Source: Antitrichia curtipendula | Lineage: Eukaryota > Streptophyta > Bryopsida > Hypnales > Leucodontaceae | Length of the DNA stretch: 64,000 nucleotides | Reading direction: 5' to 3' | Assembly: GCA_951230915.1 (NCBI GenBank) | Contig: OX579635.1 | Location: forward strand, 41,850,001-41,914,000 | Shown: positions 38,591-50,800 of the stretch, piece after piece | Layout of the letters: each line of letters opens with the position of its first letter | Numbering within the stretch: position 1 is the stretch's first letter | The notes under the pieces: generated by a model | Told to the model about the DNA's origin: nothing | The model's input: the letters and a program-made list of their open reading frames with translations, nothing else | Database searches by the model: none | Position numbers and translations under genes: made by a program

Positions 38591-38605
38591 TAGGGTTTAG
38601 GGTTT
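38591..38605 (+). promoter_or_regulatory. Telo-box-like motif upstream of Der
   Basis: TAGGGTTTAGGGTTT lies 180 bp before the Der ATG. The complement AAACCCTAA is the plant telo-box, common in promoters of translation-related genes, which fits a ribosome-assembly GTPase. Confidence 0.5.
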
Positions 38606-38784
38606 AAGGACGTTGTCGCGAGTGTTACCTTCAAATCTCTCCGTCAAGTTCTGCATCCTCCCGATCGAATTCTGGCGTTGGAAACCAATCTCATGTCAAG
38701 CTGCAGACCTCGTATTTTTGAAGAAAGAACTCATCATGGAAGTATTACAATTGTGTTGAATTTGGAGTGGGAGCTTCAGTGAAG

Positions 38785-41700
38785 ATGGGAAAGTTGAGCG
38801 CTGCCAGTGGAGCTGGCAAGCGCGCAGTAAAACGTCTTCTGGAGCCTCCGATCGACACGCTTTCGAAAGTGATGCTCGTTGGCAGACCCAATGTGGGCAA
38901 ATCGGCTTTGTTCAACAGGTATGAGCGAATTCTCACATCTCCTGGATTTCCACAGTTGCTTGATTCAACGGGCAATTTCTCCATGTTTTCTTCATTTAGG
39001 CTAGTTCGTTTGTTTTTACAAATTTCTGTGAAGAATCGAGCCTAAGAGTGCGAAGCAAACGAACAGAGTTGTTGTTATGATACGAGTGGTGTGATTAGTT
39101 TGCCATTCAATGATTATGTGTGGGGTTTAACGTATGGCGAGCTTAGGCTGATGCAATGCTTGGATCAAACGATAGGTTAACAAAGAGACGGGAAGCGCTT
39201 GTGTACAACACCCCAGACAGCCATGTCACACGTGATGTGCGCGAGGGTGTGGCCAAGTTGGGAGACATGCGGTTTCGTGTGATGGACACAGCTGGCCTGG
39301 AGACCACCGCGGTGACGGAGAGTGTCTTGGCGAGGACGGCGGGGATCACAGCCGTGGCGCTTCGGGATTGCCAAATTGCGCTCTTTCTCATCGATGGCAG
39401 GTTTTTCTCTCACTGACTGTTCTTGTGTGAAGTGAATCTGGTTTGTTGGCGGGTAGGGTTTAGAGTTTAGGACCTCATTTTTTTGCTGGCAGTTTCGAGT
39501 AGGTCATATTACGACATTCTTTTGACCAATACATGCAGTGTTCTCCTTCGATTCTAGTGATGCAAAAGTTGGTCCCATTAGGATGATTTTCTTCACAGTC
39601 TGACCAATAGAATTTGTCGTTTTCAAACTACGAATCCTTGGTCCTATAGGGGTAAATGTGGTGTAGGATTGCCAAATTGCGCTCTTTCTCATCGATGGCA
39701 AGTTTTCCTCTTACTGCTTGTTCCAGTATGAAGAACATATGTTTAGGGTTAACCCCGAAAGGACCAGGTTGAGCCTCTTGTGCTCTTAACAGTTTTGAGA
39801 AAGTCATATGAATACTTTCTTGAGACCAATTTATTTATTTTTAGCCAACGCATGCAATGCTCTTCATTGTTCTGGTAATGATCAATTTGGTAACTTTTTG
39901 CTCAATACGATGAGTTGAATCAAACCATGAATCCTTGGTCCGTTAGGAGTTCACTGTGGTGTAGAATCTGAAGTGCTTGCAAATATGTGGACAGAGCTGG
40001 GGTTCAGCCGCTGGATGCCGATGTGGGGAAGTGGCTGCGCAAGCTTGCGCCCAATGTGCGTGTGAAGGTGCTCCTCAACAAAGCTGAAGGAATGCATGAT
40101 GACGCAAGTGGCTCTCTCATGGCAGCCATAGGGGAGGCTTATAGTTTGGGGTTTGGAACCCCGGTGGCCGTGTCTGCGGAGTCTGGACAGGGTCTGGCTG
40201 ATCTGTACGAGGATCTACGACCGTGGGTGGAGAGAGCCCAGGAAGAGTTGTTGGTCAAACGAGCAGGTAAGGTAGAGAAATACTCTCTGAATCCAAATTT
40301 AAGCTTTTTAACCAATATTTAGTGATGCGCTTTGATGAGGTGATCACTTGACGAGATCACTTGGTTACAAGAGCCAAACTCTCTGGAGATAAGATTTGTA
40401 TCATTATGTATGAATTTTGTATGCAGTCATTCCAAGTGGGACGTCATTGACCACTATTGAAGGATAGTACATAATCTCATTTCCATTCAAACATCAGTAG
40501 CCTTAATCATTTAGCCAAGTCATGCTTACGCTCAACTTGCTAATTGAGGGCCAACCAAGTGAGTATGAATAAGATGAGTTGCTGTCGGAAATAAGGGACC
40601 AGGTCCTCAAGGGTTTACTATCGGCTACCTTAGTTTTAGAATCTATTCGCATGCTTAGTTACTAGCTTGTATGAATGTGTCATCAAAACACATTGCTGTG
40701 CCAAGTTCTGGATTCTATTTCGCTATGTAAACCTTATTATGGGTAGGGTTGGCAGCTGCAAACTTACGTGAAGAAGAATCTTCTGTTGTGGAGACTGAAT
40801 TGGAGCTTCGAGGAGATGAACCCGCTGGAAGTGGGCCTGAGAAGGAGCTTAGTCTGAAAGGCGCTGTTCCACTCGTGGAACCAGATTCTGAGGGTTACAC
40901 TAAAGAGGATACTGTCTCAAGTGAAGCAGCACTTGAAGAGATGGACAAATTTGAGACGAAGTTGAGTTTGAAAGAAGAAGAGGACGAGGCCTTGTTGAGT
41001 GAAACCGAGTTGAAAAAAGTGCCAATGCAGTTGGCCATAGCTGGGCGTCCGAATGTGGGCAAGTCTACGCTCCTCAATTCACTGTTGCGGGAGGAGCGTG
41101 TGCTGACTGGACCCGAGCCTGGATTGACTCGTGATTCTATCAGAGTAGAGTTTGAGTATGAAGGCCAGAAAATCTTTCTTGTAAGCTGCTTTTTTCCCTC
41201 CTCTTTTCTGTTTTCAGAGCAGTTTTTACTGTTTCGTGTTTCTGTATGTGATATGTTTTGAATTCTCGCAGGTCATGTATCTCTCAACTGGTTCTTCATG
41301 GAGAATAATACTTCATGTTTGGCAGGTTGATACTGCAGGCTGGATGCAGAGATCCAAGTTGAAGGAGGGACCTGCAGCCTTGAGTGCCATGAATGCACGT
41401 CGGAATGTGCAACGCGCTCATGTCATCGCTCTAGTGCTGGATGCTGAAGAGGTATTACGTGGCTCTAACTTTACTTTGAATTTAAGAGATTTGTGTCTTT
41501 ACAGATCTATTGTTCCACCACAAATGTCGTGTTGATCGACTCTGGGCTACGAAGTGTTGTTCTTCATGGAGAATCATTTCCATATTTTTCAAATGGTTCT
41601 TCCATGCTCAGTTGTACTACTATTAGCTTAATGGGGACTGGTACTCCAATGTCAGCTAGTTCTAATTTTAGCTTTCCAGTTGTCTCATAGCTTTAAATTG

Positions 41701-42813
41701 AGTTGCAGATCCTTGTTGATGCACAGATATACCTTTCAGTAATTCTGAGACGAATCCATGTTTTGAGTATACCCGCTTACAAAATGTACTTGTTTATGGA
41801 TTTAGATTGCCCAGACTAAGAAAAGCATGCGGCACACTGAAGCGGCCCTTGCTCAGTGGGTAGTTCAAGAAGGCAGGGGCCTTGTAGTCGTGGTCAACAA
41901 AATGGATCTGCTAGCTGGAAGTGAGCAAGGGCGGCTAAGATCTCTCGTCATGAAAGCTGTTCCAGAAGAAATTCAGAAACTCCTACCGCAGGTACAGTAC
42001 TCTTTCTGCTTTCATTTATTATTGTTGCGTCTTTTTGACTTCCACTTTACCCATGTCTTCAAGGTTACATCTTGATGTTGGCATGTCATGGCGACTTTGT
42101 GTGGACCTAAAATTAAGCGTGTTCCAGGTTACGGGAGTTCCAATAGTATTTGTCTCTGCGCTGGAGGGTAAAGGACGAGCTGCGGTCATGCGGCATGTAA
42201 ATGAGAGCTACAGGTTGTGGTGTGTGCGGCTGCCGACAGCAAAACTTAATCGCTGGCTTCGGAAGGTATTTGCTCTTTATGACACTTCATGTGATTCCTT
42301 CAAGTGCCCAAGCTAAAATAGAAAGTCCCTTTTGAAAGCCAGTTGCTGATTATAGGAACTTCCAAAACATATTCAAAAAAATAGATTTTGATTTCTACTT
42401 CTATTGTTACATTTTGTTACCTTGAGTTGGATTTTTTTCTACTCGTCCTGATATAAAAGCCATGCAAATGATATGAAATGTGTACTTTGACTACACACAG
42501 CTTTGAATGTTGCGACTTCGTGGCCTTAGTAGAACGGCGAGATTACTATACTGTAATTGAAAGACGTACCTACGATGTGCAGGTCATGAGTCGGCACCCA
42601 AAAGGAGGAGAAGGCCACGGAGCGAAAGTGAGGTACATGACGCAAGTGAAGGCTCGGCCTCCAACATTTGTAGTTTTCGTCAGTGGGCAAGGAAAGCTTG
42701 ACGATACGGAACTTCGGTTTCTGGCTTCGGCTCTTCGGGAAGATTTTGGCCTGGCTGGCATTCCTATTCGTGTGTTCCAACGGTGCAGTAAAGATCAACG
42801 CACCGTTGAATGA
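38785..42813 (+). CDS. der: Double-GTPase ribosome assembly factor Der/EngA
   Basis: Tandem-GTPase factor needed for large ribosomal subunit maturation; plant forms act in organelles. Eight exons in phase: 38785-38918, 39176-39400, 39995-40266, 40756-41180, 41326-41451, 41806-41991, 42128-42265, 42583-42813, giving 578 residues. GTPase 1 has GRPNVGKS (33-40), DTAG (82-85) and NKAE, a variant of NKxD. GTPase 2 has GRPNVGKS (307-314), DTAG (354-357) and NKMD (425-428). The C-terminal KH-like domain ends the protein (PPTFVVFV region). Between the GTPases is an acidic linker of about 85 residues (216-300), longer than in typical bacterial Der. The start is the first in-frame ATG after an upstream TGA; the basic N-terminus (GKRAVKRLL) could serve organelle import, but a separate transit-peptide exon upstream is possible. 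Intron 2 holds a tandem duplication of the exon 2 end. Confidence 0.94.
39365..39967 (+). repeat. 301-bp tandem duplication spanning an exon end of Der
   Basis: Unit 1 (39365-39665) starts 36 bases inside exon 2 and carries its splice donor. Unit 2 (39666-39967) repeats the exon end almost exactly (GGATTGCCAAATTGCGCTCT) and the diverged intron after it, both ending near AATCCTTGGTCC. In unit 2 the last exon base before GT is A rather than G, weakening the duplicate donor. Confidence 0.85.
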
Positions 42814-43498
42814 ATTGGAATATATTTACTTCTTTCGTGTCTAGTTTCTATCACTTACCTGTCTTGTTTGTACTTGAACCATGGGTGGAAAATCACGAAT
42901 AGATCGCATTCAATAATTTTGTCTCACATCAGTAGGTGTGGTTTACTTCAAGACCAGAGCAAATGGAATTTGTATAATGGTGAAATCCAATTCTCACTTG
43001 TTCTGTGATCAATATGTCGACTGTTTCTCCACTAACTTCTTCACTTCAGCATTTTCCGCTTCACATTGCACTAACTGGCGTCTTCAACTTGCGAGTTTGC
43101 AAGAAGTCATGTAGTTTTGTGGGGTTCTCTGTTAACCTCTTTACTAAAGGATGACTCAGATGGTCATCCATTGAGTGTAATCGCATCAGAAAGAATTGGA
43201 GCAGTGACGAACCGGTCTTAAATACTCAAGTCCATCCGCTCCAGATCTATATTGCTCACAACACTCTTCCCTATCTTGTCACTGAATGATCTCCTGAACC
43301 CATTCGTGTGGTCTCGATCATCATCATTGTGTGATCTAGTTTTAAAAGTCCCCGTGTAGAGCATCGCCCGAATAATTTGCAGAGAATATTGAAGGGATTC
43401 CTAGACCCTTCTCTCCTCAACAATCCACACCTGCACCGAAGTACGCTTACGGCATGCCCGAGTCACTGAAAGAGTAGGTTTCAAAGCCTTGAGAATTT
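42814..43498. other. Intergenic DNA between convergent genes
   Basis: Holds the 3' UTR of Der (plus strand) and probably that of the ATL gene (minus strand). No further gene seen. Confidence 0.5.
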
Positions 43499-44908
43499 TT
43501 AAGGTCTTGGTATATTTAGAAAGCTCCATATCGACAACGAACGTCGTTGCGGTTCTAATCTCAACATTGGGTTGATCACACTTGAAGCCCCAGCCTCCAA
43601 GCTGACAGGAAGCCAATTGTGGTGCGCAAGACTTAAGCGATGTCTGGAAGGAGATTCTGTCGATTGAGCTTGAGCGTCCTTCGAATGAAATTCTCCAACA
43701 TTTATGGCGTGAGTTTGATAGTTTCTGTTGTGTTGAGTGCCCTCGCTGTCAACGACAAAGCTGGGATGTAACAACTGGAAGTCAGCTCCCGTGGAGTTCG
43801 AACGGCGTATTGCCACTAATGCAGAGACTTTCTCATGTGCCATGGCGACCCGGACCGCAGGTTTGAAAGTCCCGTCCTTTTTCGGCAAAAGGAATCGATG
43901 TGTAGAGACTCGCTCTTCCTCTTCTTCCTCTTTCTCTGAGAATGGATTCACTACTGGTGCTCCACCAGTTCGTTCTGTTGTAGATCATTCAACGCAGCCA
44001 CGTGAGTAAGAAATGTTCATGACATTCATTGAGTGGGATGTTACTGTTGTAAGTATCCCTTCCAATGACAGACTGAGAGTTCACCAGGTCGTGAAACATT
44101 GTGTGATTCGTATTTGTCGTTTGCCTGTACCAAAGACCTATTTCACACATAGATCTGATGTATTTCATTTGACGAGTGTAGCAGCATAAGATATTTTTAA
44201 CACTACATCGGTTGAGTTTAACTCCAAGAATCAACTTTCCACTGGTCCGGTAGAAATATGCACCATACCTTGCGGAAATCTTGAACCGGCGGGACTGCTG
44301 CTACTATCCTGCACAAGATCGCTGTTGATGACCACTTCAACGACTTCAGGACCTTCGGGCATACGTATCGCAACTTGTTCACCATTTCCTTCTCGTTCCT
44401 CAGTACTTGCTTTATCTCTCGGGTGACCCAGACATGCACGACAGAGCGGGCACGTGTTGTGTGAGCGGAACCAGGCATCAATGCAATCAGAGTGGAATGC
44501 ATGAGAGCATTCGGGCAGCAGCCTCAGGCAGTCGTCGACGTCGAATGCAGCCAAGCACACTGAGCAGTCCAAATTCTCCTGTAAGCGCGGGGGTAAATCT
44601 TTATACTGAATGAAAGGCAAGGATTCAACAATCTCGGGGTCAAGGCCACGCAGAGGTTTTCGTGTTTGACTTGCGGGATGTGCGCGTCTACGAGGTCGAC
44701 CATCGTCATCGTCCTCCGCAGGCCGGATGCACCGTTTCAAGAAGCCAGTGGCAAAACCTACAACCAAGAAGGATACTACCATGGCCACGACTACAGCCGC
44801 CAATGCAGGATTGAAGACCACCGATCGGGCTGATGGCTCCTTATCTCCCATCGTCGTAACATTGATTGAAGGAGCACTAGGTGCTATCGCCGGCGCTTCC
44901 ATATCCAA
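43499..44908 (-). CDS. ATL-type RING-H2 E3 ubiquitin ligase
   Basis: Membrane-anchored RING-H2 ubiquitin ligase. Exon 1 is 44908-44269 (213 codons plus one base). It has a short N-terminus, one transmembrane helix (about 35-57), a basic patch, the GLD motif (88-90) of the ATL family, and RING-H2 ligands Cys115, Cys118, Cys134, His136, His139, Cys142, Cys153 and Cys156, with Trp146 where E2 binds. The frame could run on to a stop at 44231, giving 225 residues. However, CAAG/GTATGG at 44269 is a strong donor, and a CAACAG acceptor before 43974 opens exon 2 (43974-43499) in phase for 158 more residues (an E-rich block, then S/R-rich), total 371. Exon 2 is inferred from frame and phase alone. Substrates unknown. 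Confidence 0.85.
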
Positions 44909-45009
44909 GATTAACCGCGAAACTGAAAAACTACTACTGCTTGCACGACCAATATCACTTCTCCATTCTCACAGCAACTAGGCTTTGCAATCATGAATCA
45001 ATCCACGCT

Positions 45010-45880
45010 CAATCACTCATGGAAAAAATCGTCTAGTAACTCTCAATCACTTATGATACCTACGACCAAAAATCTTAACAAAAATCCTGAATACGTTTCT
45101 GACCAAAACTTCCACATAAATCTACAAATCCTCCACTAGCTCTGAAAAGCTCAGTCTCAATCAAAAGCTCGACACTGCACCAACATCGGTCTGTCTTCCT
45201 CATGCAGACATTCCAAGAGTACATGCATCGATTTCTGTCACTCTTGAATCTATGTTATCTTCACTCTGTCGTGACACGAATCTGACAATCCAAATCAGAC
45301 AGACTCCCAAAGATTCAAAATATGACAACAGCCATATATTTTCAAGAAACATCAAATGTCATCATCTTCCATCCATCCACCTCGCAAACTCTTGAACACT
45401 GACGACACCTGCAACAAGAATATCAACAAAAATATCCAAAATATGTTCCTGACCAAGGTTTCCACATAAAGAAATTTCCAAATCCTCAACTAGCTCTGAA
45501 AAAATCGCTCTAACTTAAATCCAAAGCTCGACACCGCAGTAACATCCGTCCGCAAGCAGAAAGTCAAAGAGCAAGTGCTTTGATTTCTTTCAATCTTGAA
45601 TCTACAGTATCTTGAATCTTATGGTGACATGTGTTTGGCGTTGCTAAAGCATCAAAATGTGACAAACCGCCATGATTTTCAACAAGCCTCAAATGTCATC
45701 AACTTCTGTCAACCTTGCAAACTCTTGAACACTTATAAATACCTGCAACAAAAAATCCTTAAAATATACTCAGTAAAAGACAGAGACAGTCTTCCACATA
45801 TTAGATAAATCTCCAAATCCTTGAATGACTTGCTCTCAGTCAAAGTTCGACAATTCGATAGTGTAGCAACGATGAATTAG
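45010..45880. repeat. Degenerate ~345-bp tandem repeat upstream of the ATL gene
   Basis: The phrase TTCCACATA, followed by AAATC(C/T)(T/A)C and then AAAGCTCGACA(C/A)(T/C)GCA, recurs at about 45110, 45460 and 45792 (spacing 350 and 332). A second set of shared phrases (CAAATGTCATCA, CAAACTCTTGAACACT) recurs with the same period. The last unit is partial. It begins about 100 bp upstream of the ATL start codon, so it overlaps the promoter region. Confidence 0.82.
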
Positions 45881-46655
45881 AGTAAACTTATTTGAATTTA
45901 TGGTGACTTGGATCTGACGTTGTTGAGAAAGAAGATGTGCCGCAAGTAGTGGAGCGGATGGATATGATAATGGTGATGGCGACGAAGCAAAGGGCCTTTC
46001 GTAAGTCTCCGCCGGAGATCAAAATTTACACGTGTCGCACGGAGACAGCATGGTTGGGGGGGGTAAAGCTTGTACAAGATCTACATACTTCTGAATACTG
46101 TATCCATAGGTTGTCGAGTGTTTCCAGAGATGCTTCTAGAATCTTCATTATCCGTACTAACAGTGATTGGCTTTCGGAATCGCGAAGAGGCACTGGATGA
46201 CTTGGCATTCCAGTGCTGTTATCCCCGTCATATCTTGTGAGAATATTCTGGCTGAGTTGGCAGTGAAGTGGCAGACGATCTGCGCGGGAATATCCCTAAG
46301 TGGGTGCCCAAACCTACGAGCTTCATACATGAGGTGCGGGCTGATGAGGCACAAATGGGATGGTTGCATCTCTAACTTAATTTAATCCCAAAATAAAGTC
46401 TAGTACGAAGGAATGTACATTTGGAGGTTCTTTTATTTCTAGGAAGTTTCATTTGAGAAGAATTCCGACATAAGATTCCTAACTTTTGCAAATTTATCTT
46501 TTCTTTCCATTCATATGTGAAGTGATTAAACCTCATAGGATGTCGCTTATAACCAAGGTAGGTATGAAAAAAATATTGGATTTTTGAATGAATAGGTGCA
46601 TTCTTTGTTTTTTATAGTTGCTCTGAACGTCATTCATTAGCCATTCTATGGGTGC
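45881..46655. other. Intergenic DNA of balanced composition
   Basis: Short overlapping frames occur on both strands at 45937-46385, but none has a recognisable domain or consistent splice structure. It may be a decayed gene or transcript. Confidence 0.35.
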
Positions 46656-46659
46656 TTAA

Positions 46660-47556
46660 CCCCTAAAGTCCTGAGGCCTTTTCTCCATCAAAACACACTC
46701 AAAACTGCCACTTCTATTGCAAAGAGCAAAAAACTATAAAAATTGACTTTTTTGCATATCTAACCGTAGGATCTTATACTAGACTAGTATGAGAATGTAT
46801 GCAAGAAATTTCAGAAACTTTGACCAAATAGATTGCAAGATATTTGCATTCAAAGTGAAGAAAACAAGTTTTTTTGCAGTGGGCTTTGAACCTATTTAAC
46901 TTAAATTTTTTGTATTGCTGATTTTGATTTTCTAAGTTTATATGTTGAATACTTCAGTTGAGAATCTAGGAAAAAAAATTCAAGAAAAAAACACTAAATT
47001 TTCACTCATTAAAAAATTGTTAAGTAGAAGTAGGTTCAAGATTGATGGAATAACTAAATCGTTAATAGCTCTAAGACAAAATTGAAATACCATAATCCCA
47101 ACGGTGAGATTGTTCTAGCAAGCAAATTCAACCTTGTCTAACAATTTTTTTCTGAAAATTGTAAAAATTGCATTCAAAAATGAATCCTAAAAGTTATTTT
47201 TTCAAGAAGATGCTTAGATTGCCCAAAAAACTAAGATTGTCCATAACTTTTTCATTATTAGTCCAAATAGAATGAATCAAAGCTTCAAATGTACACCAAA
47301 AGACATAGATTTTGGAAAAAATATTTAAGAAATTTATTTTGACTTTTTGTGATTTTTTTGTGTTGCCCGCTGAACTCTATTTTTGGCATAACTTTTTCTC
47401 CTGGGCACCATTTGAAATAAAAATTATATATCCACAAAGCTCTTGCAGAACCACACAACCTCAAAAAATACCAAAAAAATTCTCTACAAATTGAGGTCAC
47501 AAGAACCTACCTGGACCCAAATTGTCCCCCAAGGGGACAAACGGGCCTTTAGGGGT
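46660..47556. mobile_element. Non-autonomous piggyBac-like element with TTAA flanks
   Basis: An 897-bp element flanked by TTAA on both sides (46656-46659 and 47557-47560). Ends are inverted: CCCCTAAAG at the left and CTTTAGGGGT at the right. TTAA target duplication and C-rich ends fit the piggyBac superfamily. There is no transposase and only short frames. It is the best preserved of four related copies here (others at 21846, 24514 and 34759). Confidence 0.78.
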
Positions 47557-47560
47557 TTAA

Positions 47561-48159
47561 GCATTTCAAGGCCAAGGGCCTCTTTACATGATCATGGCCC
47601 AATCTAGTGATTAGTGCTAATTAAAGTAATACAACAGAAAAGGCTCCACAAATTATCTTGTTGATAATTGGTAAGCAAGAAAATAGGAGTTCATGTTTCA
47701 TTGATATAGCATACTACAATGTAGTTTATCCATTTTGTGTATCTCCTACACTAAACTTTTGAAAAAATTCATTTATTATTGTAACAAACAACATAATCTC
47801 TTTTGATAAATGAAACTCAATTTTTTATAAAACACATATTTTATTGGCATGATACAATGTTATGTCATTTCACAATTTTTCTTTCTTATGCATGATTTTC
47901 CGTGGCATCTATAATTTTTGTCTTTTAGCTTGCTTCTTAGGTGGTCTATTTCAATCATACCAAGTCCATATCAAATATTTTTATATTCCTTCTATGTGAT
48001 TTTTGATTCACTTCCAATATTAGTATTTATAATATTAGTATTATTATATTAATATTTACAATATTAGTATTTTTGATTCATTTCCAATATTAGTATTTAG
48101 TTCTAATCCGTTTTACATTCCTACAATGTATAACTAACTAACTACAAACATATTACACA
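47561..48159. other. AT-rich DNA with short ATATTAGTATT repeats
   Basis: No gene. A phrase CCAATATTAGTATTTA recurs several times at 48005-48110. Confidence 0.5.
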
Positions 48160-50010
48160 TAAACATTCCAACCCCACCTTCAACACCCGATTATCCAATA
48201 CAATGGATAAAAACACTTAGCATATTGTCAATAAATAACTAAATCAAAAAAATAAAATCTTACAAAAAGTAATGACCAAATCTCAAGATATTCTAAATAG
48301 ACAACCCAAACAAATACACAAATGCATTTTCAAAAACTATGACACACCTTTATTAGATTATATATGAGAATGTGAAGGCTAATAAATAACTAATTTCAAA
48401 GACATTGTAGAACATGAGAAGGAATATTTATCCAACTTGTAAATATCAACCATGTTATGATCCTCAATGCACTTGCATTGTGGTTAAACTATATTCCTAG
48501 AATGACCTAAACGGATTTGTTTTAGAGAAATGCAATGCACTAGTCTCATTCTACTACAAACTAAATAACCACTATGATCTTTCACTCAAACCACTTGAGA
48601 ATTGCAAAACGCTAGGACTTGATAATATCATTAACTTCATTTCCAAATCCATGCCCTCAAAATGTCATAGCCTATTATTTCTTTTCTTCCAATACTGTTA
48701 TAAGCAACAACAAATTCCCCACTCCTAAAAATTTAGCCTTGCAATTTTTCTATATAAGAAATAGTGAATCCAACTTTCATCACAAACTATAGACCTATTT
48801 TTCTAGCAAACACAATATACAAATTAATTACCAACACACTCCAATCACTTATGGCAAAAAACACCAAATCCTTCACAAGAGTCAAAAAGATGTACAACAC
48901 ATCAAATTCAAATCCTCATCTCAATCCTAAAAAATGCTAGATTAATACAAAAGGAGATCTTTATCCTACATTAATATAGACTTCAAGAATGCATTTGGTT
49001 TAATCAACCACCTTCGACTACTAGCACTACTAGCAAATTTAAGCTACCCATAGGAAGCGGTTAACTTGGTTGGCAACATCTATTCCAATTCAAATACTTT
49101 CTTCACAAATGAACATTTAAGCCAAATGAAAATTTTACCAATCTTTTGAGGTAGCATACTAGGAGACACCTTTAGTCCCTACTTATTCATTTTTTTTCTT
49201 AGATTCATTATTCTATGGCTATACCAAAACAATCATGGATATACATTCATACATTCAAAACCAACATTAACTCTCTGACATACACAAACAATCGAGCTTC
49301 TCTCTTTGACAAAATCACATAAATCCAACCACAACTCAATAAAATAGAAAAAATCTATAAATGGAGTGGTATGAAACTTGGTGTCTCCAAATGTACAATT
49401 ATTGGATGTCCTTGCAAATCCAAAATGGTCTTCAAAGCTTTCAAAGCATATATTCAAGCACATGTATCAACTATAGAGGACAAAATATTCTAATACTACA
49501 TCAAAATAAAGCATATCCATACAAATGAATCCAAACAATATCATCACTCAATTGAAATCTACAATGGATACCACTTCCACTAAACTAAAAAATCGATGCA
49601 ATCTACTCATCCAAAGCCTAGTTACAATGAAACAAAAAATTGACATCATAGACACAATATTTAACCAACCTACTACAAAACTCTCAATTTACAATCTATG
49701 ATCCATTACTTCAACATGTAATAAACTTCTTCAAAATTACTCACTCATAGTTTTCATTTCTAGTCACATGCCCCCCCACAACTTCAGGTTTTTACTCCCC
49801 ACACAAGAGATATTATCTTTGACTCAATCACTTGGCCTAGCATACATACATCAATGGATAGGATATGGTATGATACATCCATATAATATGAAATTTGCAA
49901 TACAAGTACTACATTGGACAAGATTATAAGCCAAAACAAACCCTCACAACAATACCAAAACCATTGCCAACACCCAAGTATCCAACACAATGGATAAAAA
50001 TTCTCAACAA
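48160..50010 (+). pseudogene. Relic 1 of the dual-endonuclease retrotransposon ORF2
   Basis: Heavily mutated copy of the ORF2 at 2506-9114. Recognisable pieces in order: a scrap like PDINWY (48185-48215); the pre-RT region (48240-48400); KTLGLDNIINFISKSMP, equal to the intact KMPGPDKIPNSILKNMP (48600-48660); DFKNAFG (about 48982); LVGNIYSNSN (about 49065); GDTFSPYLF (about 49160); the region around KWSGMKLGVSKC (about 49357-49395); and, after a gap, WIGYGMIHP and LHWTRL (about 49850-49930). Many stops and frameshifts. Unlike the 1.5-9.1 kb copy it keeps the stretch between QGDTLSP and KW(A/S)GM. There, codons reading TYTNN stand where AYADD is expected, each change a G-to-A. Confidence 0.85.
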
Positions 50011-50192
50011 GGTCAGTTTTTGATATGGGTACCCTAAAGGATTGTCTTATTAAAACATTGTCATTTTAAATCTCATTTAATGTGTTATAGAAATTATATT
50101 TTTTCACTTTATATGATTTTAATGACAAATTCACGAGAAAGTTATAATACTCCATCTAAAATACTATTGAGCAAGAAAATTTGAATAACTTT

Positions 50193-50222
50193 GGTATTCC
50201 TTTTTATTCCTTTTTATTCCTT
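50193..50222 (+). repeat. Short (TTCCTTTTTA) tandem repeat
   Basis: Three consecutive ~10-bp units of ATTCCTTTTT. Confidence 0.85.
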
Positions 50223-50800
50223 TGTTCTTTAAAAGGAATATTGTCGTAGGTCTACATTTGAGACAAAAAGAACAATCCAGAATACCAATTTATAGCAAAG
50301 TAGTTCATAAACATAAAATCTAGCTAAAGCAATATTTGAGTTATATCTATATTTAATTTTAACTCTTAATTTGATAAATTGATATATATCATTATTTATG
50401 AGAACCTTGAAAGATCACATGTTTTCACACACTTTACAAGGACTATGATTTCACAACATCTTTGTCCTAGAAATGAATGATATATATAAAAACAAATTGA
50501 ATAAGGTGACCAATTGTATTTTTGAATTGAAAACCTTAAATACATAGTAATTTTATTACTCTAATGTAACTAAATGTTGAATATGATAAATTAGAAAAAA
50601 ATTCAATTTTTGAATTTGACCTATATAACACATAATTGTTGCATAGTAGCATAATGTTTATAGCATATAGTTTTTGTAAATTTTCCAATACATTTTTCAT
50701 TTCTAGAAGGACATTTTTCTAAAGTCTAAAGAGTACGGGAAGGAATACTTTGATCATAACATTATCTATTATACTAGCAAAAACAACTAAATTAGAAGTA
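50223..50800. other. AT-rich DNA between two retrotransposon relics
   Basis: No gene or recognised repeat; very AT-rich. Confidence 0.5.

Larger units (their letters stand above)
36591..38784. other. Intergenic DNA and upstream region of the Der gene
   Basis: AT-rich to about 37350, then balanced. Overlapping short frames on both strands at 37440-38160 have no family resemblance; the most coding-like is listed separately at 37458. Confidence 0.4.

Noticed and set aside
46167..46385. Overlapping ~70-codon frames on both strands
   Set aside because: No domain or splice support on either strand; not enough to call a gene.
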